Positions 9,466 to 21,093 of a stretch of DNA of 64,000 nt are shown piece by piece (the stretch's first letter is position 1; each line of letters begins with the position of its first letter). The position numbers and the translations under genes were made by a program. The notes under the pieces were generated by a model, which did no database searches, was not told the origin of the DNA, and saw only the letters and a program-made list of their open reading frames with translations. Source of the DNA: Tetracentron sinense (Eukaryota; Streptophyta; Magnoliopsida; Trochodendrales; Trochodendraceae); the NCBI GenBank assembly GCA_015143295.1, contig CM026567.1, forward strand, positions 14,092,416 through 14,156,415, in the 5' to 3' direction.

Positions 9466-9770
9466 GTGGTTGTAGATTCTGAGTGGTTTAGCTGTGGGTG
9501 AGACGAGAGTCAGATTTATGTATTTTGGCGGGCATGTCCGCACTTTCTTATGGATTGCTTTTTGTATAAAACTTGAATTTATGTATGTATATACATAGAG
9601 GGTTGTTAGTCTTCCGCTGTGCCAGGATAGAGTATGTTTCCGCTGATAATGTCCTCTATTGTATATGCTCTGTGGGTTTTTGCAGGATGGTTTGTCAAGC
9701 AAGTCATGTAAGCCATGATTAGTCGTCCAAAGTTCACTCTAACTCCTAGGGTGGGTTTCGGGTCGCGACA

Positions 9771-9898
9771 CAAAGTACTCAGAATTATTTGAATGAGTTT
9801 CTGTATGAAGTCTGTATATGACTTGTACTGTTCTTTTTGGTTTGTAATGCAAGTAGTGTCTGAATTTCGAGGACGAAATTTTTGTAAAGGGGGGAGGA
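9771..9898 (+). other. 3' end of an internal region with polypurine tract
   Basis: The segment ends with the GAATTTCGAGGACGAAATT motif usual just upstream of the 3' LTR in Tekay-like elements, then the polypurine tract (about 9,886-9,898), then an LTR start. The rest of the internal region is missing between LTR2 and this piece. Confidence 0.85.
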
Positions 9899-11627
9899 TG
9901 TAGAGCCCCAGACCTTTTCATGCTTAATACATGACACTTTCGTTGTCATTTTCCCTTTTTAAGAGGTATAATTAATAAATAAGGAAGAAATTGGAAATTT
10001 CGAAACGTCAAAAATGTTCCTTTTCGAAGTACGAACACAACGCAAGTTGAATCGTCAAAATCGGATGAACGAGTCAAAAGATATGGCCAAAACAGTCTGA
10101 ACCTGTAGGAAAACGTAGCTCGGTTATGCACTGAGGACGTAGCTCGGAAGGCACTAAGGACGTGCTCTGACGTCGTACTCTGATAACGTAGCACAGACAA
10201 CGTACTCTGATAACGTATACTGTGTGCATCCGTTGTACAACTCACCACGGGCACGTTGTACAACTCACAACTGGCACGTTGTACAACTCACCACGGGCAC
10301 GCTGTACATAAGACAACGGACAACGTGTTCAGCACTGTCCACAACAGACAACGTGTTTGGCACTGTTCACAGCTCAACGAGCTCAGCACTATGCACAACA
10401 CAACGGACAACGTGTTCAGCACTGTCCACAACGGACAACGTGTTTGGCACTGTTCACAGCTCAACGAGCTCAGCACTATGCACAACACAACGGACAACGG
10501 GTTCAGCACCCTCCACAGCACCACGAGTTGACACTGTTCACAGCACCACGAGTTGGCACTGTTCACAGCACCACGAGTTGACACTGTTCACAGCACCACG
10601 AGTTGACACTGTTCACAGTACCACGAGTTGGCACTGTTCACAGCACCATGAGTTGGCACTGTTCACAGCACCACGAGTTGGCACTGTTCACAGCACAACG
10701 AGTTCGACACTCGTGTTTTTACAAAAATTTAATAAGGGTGTTATGGTCTTTTGTCAGTTCACTATTACCTTAAGAGTTTAACCCGAGCCTTTAGGGCATC
10801 ATTCGACACTTAGAGAGTTTGAGAGAATAGGAGAAAGGGGAGAAGGCGATTCCAACCTAGGGTTTCCATTTTGGAGAGAAATCAAAGAGTTTTGAGACCC
10901 TAGATCACCTCCAGTCCGGTTTTCTTCAAGATCTCGGCTCAAGCACTCGTGGAGAGCGTTCTCCAAGCTAGGACAGCAGCTACACAGTCGTTTGGAAGAG
11001 GGATTTCTTCCTCATCTCTTCAAGGTCGGTGCTTCTTACTACCCTCCTAGTTATAGTTCCTCTTTCCCCTTCTTTTCTTTTGTTTTCCTTTCATTTACAC
11101 ATGTGCTATGAGATGGATGAATGGTAAATGGTGAATGGTGAATGGAGATGGAATGGGCGATTGGATGTCAATGGTTGTGTGTGATGAACAAATGGGGAAG
11201 GGCATTGTTCCAATAATGAACATACATGTATGATTTGAGTAAAAAACCCATCTAGAAAAGCATGTTGTAGGGTAAATCCATAATGAACATACCATGTTTG
11301 ATGAAATGCCAAGGTGAATAAAGTAAGCTGTAAATTCACAAGTGCATGCCTAATGAATTCTGAATATTGCTAGGGCCTATGATAGTGTGTTTCCTGCTTT
11401 CCCAAAATGCTATGAATATTACATTACTCAATCTTTGATGCTATATGTGTTGTGAAATTACCCAAATGTCATCTTTAAATTTGAATGCAAGTATGTACAC
11501 AGTTCCCACGAGCACGGCATGCATGGCATGATTTATCGAGGTTTTCAAGAACATGGTTAGAGGTGGGACGTATCCTACGATATGTTTTACCTCGCTTTTC
11601 ACTAGAAGACAAGAACCAACATTCCAC

Positions 11628-11765
11628 GAGGGGTCTCCCCTCACTCACAAGTGCACATCATGAAGAAGGGTCTCCCTTCCCTCGCAAGTACATACATATC
11701 ATGAAGAAGGGTCTCCCTTCCCTCGCAAGTGCATTGCATAAAGAAGGGTCTCCCTTCCCTCTCAA
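11628..11765 (+). repeat. Hairpin array, LTR3 leader
   Basis: One GAGGGG-TCT-CCCCTC hairpin (11,628-11,642) followed by three GAAGGG-TCT-CCCTTC hairpins, the same order as in LTR2. Confidence 0.7.
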
Positions 11766-12122
11766 GGCATCTCACAAGTACATCTCACAAGAGAATCTCA
11801 CAAGTTACATGATCACAAGCAAGCACGCATGACATGCATGACATGACACGACATTCAAGAATCAAGCAAGATAGACAAGACAAGTTTTCAAGTACGAAAA
11901 GATATTTCAAGTCAAGTCAAGTGCACGATGTTTTCAAGAGGATTTATCGGCTTTCTACGAAATACAAGCATGATTATGAATTGATTTACTTCCTTGTATG
12001 ATATGAATTATTTCCGCTTGACATATATGAATTGCTCCTGATTATGTATTGCCATTGTTATGCTATAATTGTTGGTTAGTATTTAGTACCCGCTGAGTAT
12101 TCCGTGCTCAGCCGTACTTCTT

Positions 12123-12242
12123 ATGTCGGCAGGTTCTGAGGGAGCTGCTGCTCCATTTGATGTTTGTGCTCCTGGTCCATGGGTGGAAGATGAGTACGTC
12201 GAGGAGCCTTTGGAGGAACCTCCCGTAGAGGGTTATCAGTAG
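12123..12242 (+). CDS. PWVEDEY mini-ORF, LTR3 copy
   Basis: 39 codons, same layout as at 4,705; the core has one Glu-to-Asp change. Confidence 0.45.
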   Translation: MSAGSEGAAAPFDVCAPGPWVEDEYVEEPLEEPPVEGYQ

Positions 12243-12545
12243 GTGGTGTTAGATTCTGAGTGGATTAGCTGTGGGTGAGATGAGAGTTAGATTCATGTAT
12301 TTTGGCGGGCATGTCCGCACTTTCTTTTGGAGAATTTTTGTATAAACTTGGATTTGCGTATGTAAATACATAGAGGTTTGGTAGTCTTCCGCTGTGCTAT
12401 GTTAGAGTATGTTTCCGCTGTTTATATCCTCTATTGTATATGCTCTGTGAGTTTTTGCAGGTTGGGTTATCAAGCAAGTCATGAAATCCATGATTAGTCG
12501 TTCAAAGTTCACTCTAACTCCTAGGGTGGGTTTTGGGTCGCGACA

Positions 12546-12975
12546 GAAAGATCATGCCATAGAGAAGTTGTAGATCCATCAGCTATGGAATGAAAGATAC
12601 TTTCTTTGGCTAGCTCTCTAGATTGAAAAATCTTTCGCCAACTCCAAGAACAATCTGAGGGGATTTTCATAGTTCAGAAAAATTTGTTTCGAATAAGTTT
12701 CTGATAGCACCATCTGACCCATAAGTTGTCAAAGCGGGTCACTAATACCCACAGTTGGCGGAGAATGCCTGCTTTATTCCAATCCGTGAGCTTTCGGAGG
12801 CCCAGGCCCCCTTCATTCTTGGGCCTACAAATAGTAGACCAAGCAATAGGATGAATTGTGTTAATAAGATTGCAGCCAGACCATAGGAATTTACAGAAGA
12901 TCCACTTTGTTTGCTTAGTGATCAACTTGGGGAGAATAAGCAGCTTGGTCCAATAGAGATGTAGGCTGTTCAGTA
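12546..12975 (-). pseudogene. L1-type LINE fragment, RT C-terminal region
   Basis: On the minus strand it encodes LNSLHLYWTKLLILPK, FLWSG, HPIAWSTICRPKNEGGLGLRKLTDWNKAGILRQ and WVRWCYQKLIRNKFFW, the region after the RT catalytic core in plant L1 ORF2. It is truncated at both ends, by an LTR on the left and by gag sequence on the right. Confidence 0.85.
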
Positions 12976-12984
12976 GTGACAGTA

Positions 12985-13114
12985 GCCGAGGGACAGTAGT
13001 GACACTAGAGAGGCATGGTTCGAGGCCAGTCCAGTGGGCCAGTGCCACTAGAGAGGAGGGTTAGACCTTCCCCATACCAGACTACTATGTCTGTGCCGGT
13101 TCAGAGGTCCCCAT
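12985..13114 (+). pseudogene. Gag fragment (left part of a split plus-strand gag)
   Basis: One plus-strand frame encodes RGMVRGQSSGPVPLERRV and a PYQTTMS segment, matching the Gag at 43,570-44,793 (RGMDRRQFIGPVPLEQRV). A minus-strand LTR starts at 13,115. Further C-terminal gag sequence of similar type begins at 18,265, so the minus element appears inserted in this gag. Confidence 0.7.
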
Positions 13115-13405
13115 TGTCGCGACCCAAAACCCACCCTAGGAGTTAGAGTGAACTTTGGACGACTAATCATGACTTGCTTGACAACCAACCTGCAAAACCC
13201 ACAGAGCATATACTATAGAGGACAATATAGCGGAAACATAACTATAAAACACAGCGGAAGTCTAACAAAACCTCTATGAATATACATACGCAAATCCAAG
13301 TTTATACTAAAAGTAACCAAAAGAAAGTGCGGACAGACCCGCCAAAATACATGAATGTATTTCTCTCATCTCACCCACAGCTATTCACTCAGAATCTACA
13401 ACCAC

Positions 13406-13525
13406 CTAATGGTAACCCTCTACAGGAGGTTCCTCCAAAGGCTCCTCGACGTACTCCTCCTCCACCCAAGGGCTCGGAGCACAGATATCAAATGGAGCAG
13501 CTGCTCCGCCATCACCTGCCGACAT
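13406..13525 (-). CDS. PWVEEEY mini-ORF, minus-strand copy
   Basis: 39 codons, same layout as at 4,705; it has DICAPSPWVEEEY in place of DVCAPGPWVEEEY. Confidence 0.45.
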   Translation of the reverse strand: MSAGDGGAAAPFDICAPSPWVEEEYVEEPLEEPPVEGYH

Positions 13526-13795
13526 AAGAAGTACGGCTGAGCATGGAATACTCAGCGGGTACTAAGCACTAACCAACAGTCATAGCATACAGATAGCATA
13601 CATAAAGCAGGAACAATTCTTATAAGTTAGAAGGAAACAATTCATATCATACGAGGAAGTAAAAGCAATTTATAATCATACTTGTATTTCGTAGAAAGCC
13701 CGTTAAAACCCTTGAAAACCTTGCGCACTTGACTTGATTGGAAATACCATTTCCGTGCTTGAAACTTGTCATGTTGTCTTATCTTGTCATATCAT

Positions 13796-13838
13796 GCGTG
13801 TCATGTCATGTCATGTCATGTCATGTCATGTCATGCTT
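13796..13838 (+). repeat. TCATG microsatellite
   Basis: About eight pentamers inside the leader filler of the minus-strand LTR. Confidence 0.85.
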
Positions 13839-13857
13839 GCTTGGAAAGTAAACTACT

Positions 13858-14185
13858 TGTGAGGGAAGGGAGACCCTTCTTCCTAAATGCCCATGCTTGT
13901 CATGTCATGCATCATGCTTGCTTGTTCGGAAAAGTAATCTACTTGTGAGGGAAGGGAGACCCTTCTTCCTAAAATGCTCATGCTTGTCATGCCATGTCAT
14001 GTCATGCTTGTATCATGCTTGGAAGAGTAAACTACTTGTGAGGGAAGGGAGACCCTTCTTCCTAAATGCTAATGTCATGTCCTTTCACTTGTGAGATGTC
14101 CTTGTGAGATGTACTTGCGAGGGAAGGGAAACCCTTCTTATGATATGTATGTACTTGCGAGGGAAGGGAGACCCTTCTTATGATA
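13858..14185 (-). repeat. Hairpin array, family 1b leader
   Basis: Five units, mostly GAAGGG-TCT-CCCTTC on the minus strand, spaced by CATGA-rich filler. Confidence 0.65.
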
Positions 14186-15094
14186 ATGCATGATTGACTT
14201 GTCCTTGCCAAAAGCGAGGTAAAACATATCGTAGGATATGCCCCACCTCTAAATCCCATTCTTGAAAAACGTCGGTAATCCATGTCATGCATGCGTGCTC
14301 GTGAGATCGTGTGCATACTTGCATTTGGAATTTAAATATGACAATTTGGGTAATTTACAAAGTATAGCATATCACGATTTGAACAAGTAATTAATCGCAT
14401 ATTTTGAGAAATGTAAGAAACACACTATCATATGCCCTAACAATTTCATGAATAATTAAATATGTATTCCCTTAATTTATCACTCATTTTATTCACCTTG
14501 GCATCTCATCAAACATAGTGTGTTCATTATTTATTAATCCTACAACATGCTTTTCTAGGTGGGTTTTACTCACATCACATATGTATGTTTATTATGGGTA
14601 CAATGCCCTCCCCGTTCATCCATCACATCAATACACACGGCATCCAATCGCCCACATTCATCTCCATTCATCATTCACCATTCACCATTTACAACCCATC
14701 TCATAATACATGGATGTATAAAGGAACACAAAAAAAATAAAGGAAAAGAAGAACTATAACTAGGAGGGTAGCAAGAAGTACCGACCTTGAACAATGAGGA
14801 AGAAACCCCTTCCAAAAACGACCGTGTAACTGCTGCCCTAGCTTGGATCACGAGCTCCTCGAATGCTTGAGCCTTGATCTTGAAGAAAACGGGCTTGGGG
14901 TTGATCTAGGGTCTTAACCCCTTTGATTTCTCCCAAATGAAAACCTAGGTTTTGGAAACCCTTCTCCGTTCTCTCTATCTCTCAAAAGACTCTAAGGGTT
15001 GTGTATGAACCCTCAAATGATCGGGCAAAGCCTTTAAGGTATGAGTGAAACGCCCAAAAGATGAAAACACCCTTACTAAATTTTCTGCAAAAAC

Positions 15095-15270
15095 GCGAGT
15101 ACCGAGCGATCGGTGTTGCCTACCGATCGATCGGTTTCATAACCGAGCGATCGGTTAAAATTTCACTCTCTGGAAAATTTCCCCATACAAAAATCTTGAC
15201 CAGTCGATAGCCTCCGAGCGATCGGTTTTGGACCGATCGATCGCTCCATGGACCGAGCGATCGGTTGCCT
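15095..15270 (-). repeat. CGATCG palindrome cluster in U3
   Basis: Several copies of ACCGAGCGATCGGT and ACCGATCGATCGGT, each nearly self-complementary, at the place taken by the 24/25-bp array in family 1. Confidence 0.8.
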
Positions 15271-15477
15271 GCAGGTCCGGACTGTTTTGGCCATATCTTT
15301 TGACTCGTTCGTCGGATTTTGACGATTCAACTTGCGTTGGGTTCGTACTTCGAAAAGGAACATTTTTGACGTTTCAGAATTTCCAATTTCTTCCTTATTT
15401 ATTAATTATACCTCCTTAAAGGCAAAATGGCAACGAAAGTGTCATTCATTAAAGATGAAAAAGTCCAGGGTGCTACA

Positions 15478-15491
15478 TTCTCCCCCCCTTA
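15478..15491 (-). other. Polypurine tract (minus strand)
   Basis: On the minus strand TAAGGGGGGGAGAA directly precedes the LTR start, and the GAGGACGAAATTTTG motif lies just upstream. Confidence 0.88.
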
Positions 15492-15586
15492 CAAAATTTC
15501 GTCCTCGAAATTTGGACAATGCGTGCTTTACAATTTAAACAACTTAGCATAACAATTCGAAACAAAATTACAAGTCATACACAAAA

Positions 15587-18264
15587 TCATTCAAACAACT
15601 CGGGGTACTTCGCCTTGACTTCGGCCTCACGTTCCCATGTAGCCTCTTCTCGAGCGTGATGCTGCCATTGCACGAGAATTAGAGGAATAGTCTTGTTGCG
15701 AAGTACTTGGTCTCTTCGATCCAAAATATGAACCGGCTTTTCAGTCAAGGTGGGGTCCTCTCGAATCTCCAACGGTTCCAAGTCTATGACATGCGAAGGA
15801 TCCGTAATGTACTTCCGAAGCATAGACACATGGAAGACGTTGTGAACTGCGGCCATGTGAGGTGGGAGAGCTACCCTGTAAGCAACCTCACCAACTCGCG
15901 TGATAATCTCAAAAGGCCCAACATACCGAGGACTGAGCTTGCCTCGCTTGCCAAATCTCATGATCCCTTTGCTAGGAGATACTTTCACAAAAACTTGATC
16001 CCCTACTTGAAATTCCAAGTCCCTACGGCGCGTGTCCGCATAACTTTTCTGGCGATCTTGAGCGGCTTTCAATCGATCCCGAATGATCTTAACTGTGTTT
16101 GCAGTTTGCTCAATCAACTCCAGACCAAGTACTTTCCTTTCTCCTACCTCATCCCAATAGAGAGGAGACCTACAACTTCGCCCATACAAGGCCTCAAATG
16201 GTGCCATTTGGATACTTGCCTGATAGCTGTTATTGTAGGCGAATTCCACCAAAGGCAAGTGCTCTTCCCAACTGCCTCTGAAATCCAACATACAAGCCCG
16301 AAGCATGTCTTCAATGACTTGGTTCACTCTCTCAGTTTGTCCATCCGTCTGTGGATGAAAAACGGTGCTGAAATCAAGTCGGGAACCCATAGCCTCCTGG
16401 AAGCTTTTCCAGAATCGTGATGTGAATCTTGGATCCCGATCTGACACAATACTAACGGGCACTCCGTGCAACCTCACCACTTCCTTGATGTACAAAGCGG
16501 CTAACTGACTAGAGTTGAAAGTAGTTCGGTAAGGCAAGAAGTGAGCGGACTTCGTTAAACGATCCACTACTACCCATATCGCATCTGAGCCCCTTGCCGT
16601 CTTTGGCAAGTCAACTATGAAATCCATGGATATGTGCTCCCATTTCCACTCGGGAATCGGAAGGGACTGTAATAGACCTGCGGGCCGCATGTGCTCTGCC
16701 TTCACCTGTTGGCACACTAAGCATCGTGCTACATACTCCGCAACATCCCTCTTCATTTTCCGCCACCAAAAGTGACTCTTGAGGTTCCGGTACATCTTTG
16801 TACCCCCAGGATGCACTGTGTACTTCGAACGATGTGCTTCGTCCATGATCTCTCGTCGAAGATCTGCATTGGCCGGAACACACAGCCTTCCTTTGAACGT
16901 TATAGCACCTCGGCTAGTGAGAGAAAAGTCTTCACTGATGTCCAGAAAAGTCTTCCCGGAAAGCCAACAATTCCGCATCCATGGCTTGATATTCTTGGAT
17001 CAAATCTATAATGTACGGCCGAACCGTAACATTTGCCAAGATAGGACTACGGACAGAGTCATTCACACTGATGTCCAGATTTGCCAAATCTTCAAGTAGC
17101 TTCCATTCTTGAACCAACATGTGTGCTAACAACCCCTGAGGTCTTCTACTCAAAGCATCAGCCACTACATTTGCTTTACCCGGGTGGTATTGAATGGTAC
17201 AATCATAGTCCTTCAAAAATTCCATCCAGCGCCGTTGCCTTAGATTCAGCTCCTTTTGGGAAAAGAGATACTTGAGACTCTTGTGATCGGTAAACACATA
17301 GAACTCCACCCCATAAAGGTAATGACGCCAAATCTTAAGTGCAAACACGACCGCCGCAAGCTCCAAGTCGTGCGTGGGATAATTCTTCTCATGCTCCTTC
17401 AATTGCCTTGATGCATAAGCAATGACCTTCTTGTGTTGCATAAGCACACATCCAAGTCCAACGTGTGAGGCATCACTGTACACCTCATACCCAAGAGGTC
17501 CGGATGGCACTGTAAGGACAGGAGCTATCGTAAGCCTCTTCTTCAGTTCCGTGAAACTGATCTCACACTTGTCGCTCCAAACAAACTTCGCATTCTTCCT
17601 TGTCAGGTGAGTAAGCGGTGCTGCAAGGCTAGAGAAACCCTCTACGAATCTCCTGTAGTAGCCTGCCAGCCCAAGAAAGCTGCGTATCTCAGTAACACTC
17701 TTGGGCCTCGCCCAACTCATAACAGCTTCTATCTTCTTCGGATCAACGGAGATGCCTTCCGCGGAAACAACGTGGCCTAGGAATGCTACCTTTTCCAACC
17801 AAAACTCACACTTGCTAATTTTGGCGTATAGCTTGTGCTCTCTTAACATTTCCAATGCAAGGCAAAGGTCGCGTACGTGATCTTCCCGTGTCTGGGAATA
17901 GACCAAAATGTCATCAACAAATACAATCACGCACCGATCTAGGTATGGTCGGAACACCCGGTTCATCAAATCCATAAAGGCTGCCGGCGCGTTCGTGATA
18001 CCAAAAGGCATCACCAAGAACTCATAGTGCCCATATCGAGTCCTGAAAGCAGTTTTGGGAACATCTTCCACCTTAATCTTTAACTGGTGATAACCCGATC
18101 GAAGATCTATCTTCGAGAAAAATCTCGCTCCCTTCAACTGATCGAAAAAGTCGTCAGTCCTAGGCAAGGGATACCTATTCTTTATAGTGACCTTGTTCAA
18201 TTGCCGGTAATCGACGCACATCCGCATCGAACCATCTTTCTTCTTAACAAACAACACCGGGGCA
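15587..18264 (-). pseudogene. Tekay-type pol remnant: RT, RNase H, integrase, chromodomain-like tail
   Basis: Read right to left: RT with [20 protein letters not shown] (near 18,180-18,257) and catalytic FVDD (near 17,910-17,930); RNase H with [10 protein letters not shown] and [11 protein letters not shown]; integrase with HHCC zinc site and CLVCQQVK, a core with SMDFIVDLP and the NSYQASIQMAPFEALYG block; then the GKLSPRYVGPFEI domain. The tail VQWQHHAREEATWE..YPELFE resembles the chromodomain of Tekay/Del elements. It is the longest integrase here and nearly whole, with about one or two breaks. RT stops abruptly at 18,264, so protease, gag and 5' LTR are missing. Confidence 0.94.
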
Positions 18265-18480
18265 AGGGAATAGGCCTACGGCCCGACAGGCTACACAGCA
18301 GGGGTCTTCTCAGGCCTCCAGGCCCCCGGGTAGATCGGTTCCTCAACAGAGGTATCCGCAGGCCTCTGGTCCCCCACAGCCCATACAGCCGCCTTGACAG
18401 GCGAATCAGGGTAGAGTCTTTGCCTTGACCGAGCAAGGCGCACATGCATCCGAGGATGTTGTGCAAGGTACGCCATTTCA
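18265..18480 (+). pseudogene. Gag C-terminal remnant of a plus-strand gag-only element
   Basis: The plus strand encodes [17 protein letters not shown] and later ANQGRVFALTEQGAHASEDV, matching the Gag C-terminus at 43,570-43,750 and 54,140-54,300. No pol follows. It continues the gag fragment at 12,985-13,114 across the minus-strand insertion. Confidence 0.8.
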
Positions 18481-18678
18481 GTGCTTGACCATATGATGTG
18501 TAAAATATATGATATATGTTGATACAACATGCTACTTATATTCTATATGTGTTGTGATGCATTACTTGATGATTGTGGATGATAGAGTGTAGGAGTTAAT
18601 AAAGCATGGGAAGAATATCCCTGCTTCATTTTGTCGCGTATGAATTTCGAGGACGAAATTCTTATAAGGGGGGGAGGA
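18481..18678 (+). other. Internal 3' end and polypurine tract of the gag-only element
   Basis: Only about 200 bases separate gag from the LTR. They include AACATGCTACTTATATTCTA and a GAGGACGAAATTCTTATAAG motif, then the polypurine tract (18,666-18,678). The minus-strand element at 43,376-43,570 has the same layout and similar sequence. Confidence 0.8.
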
Positions 18679-20676
18679 TGTAGAGCCCCGGACCTTTTCA
18701 CATTTAATGCATGACACTTTCGTTGCCATTTTTCCTTTAAAGAGGTATAATTAATAAATAAGGAAGAAATTGGAAATTTCAAAAGGTCAGAAATGTTCAT
18801 TTTCGAAGTACGAACCCAACGCAAGTTGAATCATCAAAATCGGACGAACGAGTCAAAAGATATGGCCAAAACAGTCTGGACCTGTAGGCAACCGATCGCT
18901 CGGTCCATAGAGCGATCGATCGGTAGCTATCGACTGGTTAAGATTTTTGTATGGGGAAATTTTCCAGAGAGTTGATTTTTGGTCGAGAGCTCGGTCAACA
19001 CACCGATCGCTCGGTAGGCAACCGATCGATCGGTCATTAACACCGATCGCTTGGTACTCGCGTTTTTTGCAGAAATTCAGTAAGGGTATTATGATCTTTT
19101 GGTCGGTTCACTCTTACCTTAAGAGTTTAACCCGAGCCTTTAGGGCTTCATTTCGACACTTAGAGAGATTGGGAGATAAGAAGAGAGGAGAGGGCGATCC
19201 CTAAACCTAGAGAGAGATCTTAGAAGAGAAGGGAAGGGAGTGGAGGTTTGCAAGAGGGGTTTTTGGATTTAGAGAAGAAGAGCACAAATCGAGCCTTGAT
19301 CTCGCTCCTACGCGCCATTGGAGCTTGGATCTCCAACATCAAGCTTGGGTTTCACTTCTACAAGCTTCTTCAAGCCTTTTCAAGCATTGGATCAAAGGGA
19401 TTTCATCCCATAAGGTAGATACACTCTACTAGGTTCTAATTTCATAAACCCTTAATGAAAAGCATGATTTTCTTGACAAGTATAGTTATATATAGCCTCT
19501 TATATGTAAAAATACACTCTTCTAGCAATTGATTTCATGAAACCCTTTCTACATCAAGATAAAATCCCATGAATGATGGTGTGAATTAAATGTGATGATG
19601 TTATGCTTTCAACCAACAAATAAAAGATGATAATTTTTGAGTTGTTCTATATGTTAGTATCCAAGATGAAAAGCATGTTAAAAGCAACAAGTTTTGGGAA
19701 GAATAAGTAGAAAAACCTTATTTTAAATGTGATTGGAATGGTGTGATGTTATTGTATATGGATTATGGTGATGGATGAATTATGTTGAGTATGAGACATA
19801 TGACCATATGTAAAGGGTTTTCCCTAATGTCTACTATGTTATATCACAATTGCTACACGGACACATACGCATATGCATGATCGAGTTTTTCTATATTATG
19901 GGTATCCAAAAGAAGAAGTCCATGTATATAAGATGCAATACAAGAATAAGAAGAAGAAGAATATAAGACGCAAATAAATTACATGAAAAATATAAGATGT
20001 AAATGAACCACATGAATAGAACAAGAAGCAAAAGAAGTATAAGAAAAGTACAAGAAGCACAAGATGTATACGGAAAGCATAAGAAGCACAAGATACATAC
20101 GGAAAATACAAGAAGCATAAGATGTTACAAGAAATACAAGAAGATGGAAAGTATACGGAAAAAGCCGACAGGGATGCGACGATAGCAGGCCGCCTGAAAG
20201 GGAAAGGGATACTGGCATCGGACTCCGATGATAGCAGGCCGCCCGGAAGGGAGATGGATACTGGTCGTCTACCCTTGAGGTAGCCGAAGGTGAGGAGAAC
20301 ATTAGGCCACCCAGTTTACGTGGGTACAAGTACTAGTTGTCCTACTCCGGAGGTAGCAAATGATGAATACCAAGGTATTTTAAATACCCGTACAGGATAA
20401 TAAAAGATAAAAGCCAAGGTATTTTAAATACCCGTATATGCAAAGGTATAAGATGAAAAAAAGATGATAAGAAGATGTAAAAGACAAAAGATGATAAGAA
20501 GATGTTTTCCGATAGTATTTTCTAAGATATATGCACATGATATGATTTTGTTTTCCGCGCTGATTTCAGAAATGCATGTGAAATGATAAACCGTGATATA
20601 TGTTGGATTACTGTTTATGATATTACTATCTAGTGGTTTGTATACGCTGAGTATTCCATGCTCAGCCGTACATATT

Positions 20677-20832
20677 ATGTCGGCAGGTCCCTTCGACATT
20701 TGCGGCGAGCGTCCTCAAGAACCATGGGTCGAGGAAGAGTATGTTGAGGAGGAGGAGACTTGGGGTAGTCTTCAGCAGCAGAGGACTCAGGAGGAGCAGA
20801 GGGCTTTTGTTAGGTGGCCCCATCATGAGTGA
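20677..20832 (+). CDS. EPWVEEEY mini-ORF, family 2 copy (51 aa)
   Basis: Same ATG context (TTATGTCGGCAGG) and MSAG start, then PFDICG, EPWVEEEYVEEEE, a Gln/Glu-rich stretch and a RWPHHE end. Only the first half matches family 1; the ending matches the family 2 copy at 38,650-38,786 (RWWPHNE). This is the longest version with an intact start. Confidence 0.5.
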   Translation: MSAGPFDICGERPQEPWVEEEYVEEEETWGSLQQQRTQEEQRAFVRWPHHE

Positions 20833-20864
20833 CGAGAGGGAGAGACATGTACATATATTTTGCT

Positions 20865-20882
20865 GAGCGAGTATGTTCGCTC
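20865..20882 (+). other. Second leader hairpin, family 2 version
   Basis: GAGCGAG-TATG-TTCGCTC: a 7-bp stem whose bases differ from the GCGGG/TCCGC stem of family 1, with the same loop motif and position. Confidence 0.7.
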
Positions 20883-21093
20883 TTTATTTTGGGTCATGTA
20901 TAAACTGAGACATATACTATTGATAGAAATTTTGTAGTCCGCTTCCACTATCACATATATAGATTAGTATTACGCTTCCGCTATCACAGGTTTTATATGT
21001 TGTACAGGATTCATATGTTATATAGGATGGTTTGGTTATGTGTTCACGTCGCCAAAGTATCCTAACTACTAGGGGGTATTTTGGGTCGTGACA

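Larger units (their letters stand above)
7598..9770 (+). repeat. Family-1 LTR lacking its 5' part (LTR2)
   Basis: It starts inside the U3 tandem-repeat region and ends with the canonical GGGTCGCGACA. It holds a diverged repeat array (about 7,725-7,960), the leader start, a hairpin array (8,860-8,989), the CTGAG hairpin, mini-ORF and second hairpin. Its last 700 bases look nearly identical to the LTR at 55,738-56,433. No primer site follows. Confidence 0.88.
9899..12545 (+). repeat. Family-1 LTR (LTR3), 2,647 bp, a 3' LTR
   Basis: It starts TGTAGAGCCCC directly after a polypurine tract and ends GGGTCGCGACA with no primer site after it, so it is a 3' LTR. U3 repeats lie at about 10,320-10,705, alternating GTGTTCAGCACTGTCCAC-type and CACGAGTTGGCACTGTTCAC-type units. 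The hairpin array is at 11,628-11,765. Confidence 0.9.
13115..15477 (-). repeat. Tekay-type LTR, family 1b, minus strand, 3' LTR (2,363 bp)
   Basis: Read on the minus strand it starts TGTAGCACCCTGG after a polypurine tract and ends GGGTCGCGACA. It shares the leader, hairpins and mini-ORF of family 1, but its U3 array uses CGATCG palindromes (about 15,095-15,270) instead of CACGAGTTGGC repeats. A TCATG microsatellite lies at about 13,796-13,838. Confidence 0.9.
18679..21093 (+). repeat. LTR family 2 (3' LTR of gag-only element), 2,415 bp
   Basis: It starts TGTAGAGCCCCGG after the polypurine tract and ends GGGTCGTGACA. U3 holds CGATCG palindromes (about 18,890-19,055). The leader has purine-rich repeats (about 19,925-20,160) and a GGATACTGG/CAGGCCGCC block shared with the LTR at 38,439-43,375. 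It keeps the mini-ORF and second hairpin despite very different flanks. Confidence 0.9.
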
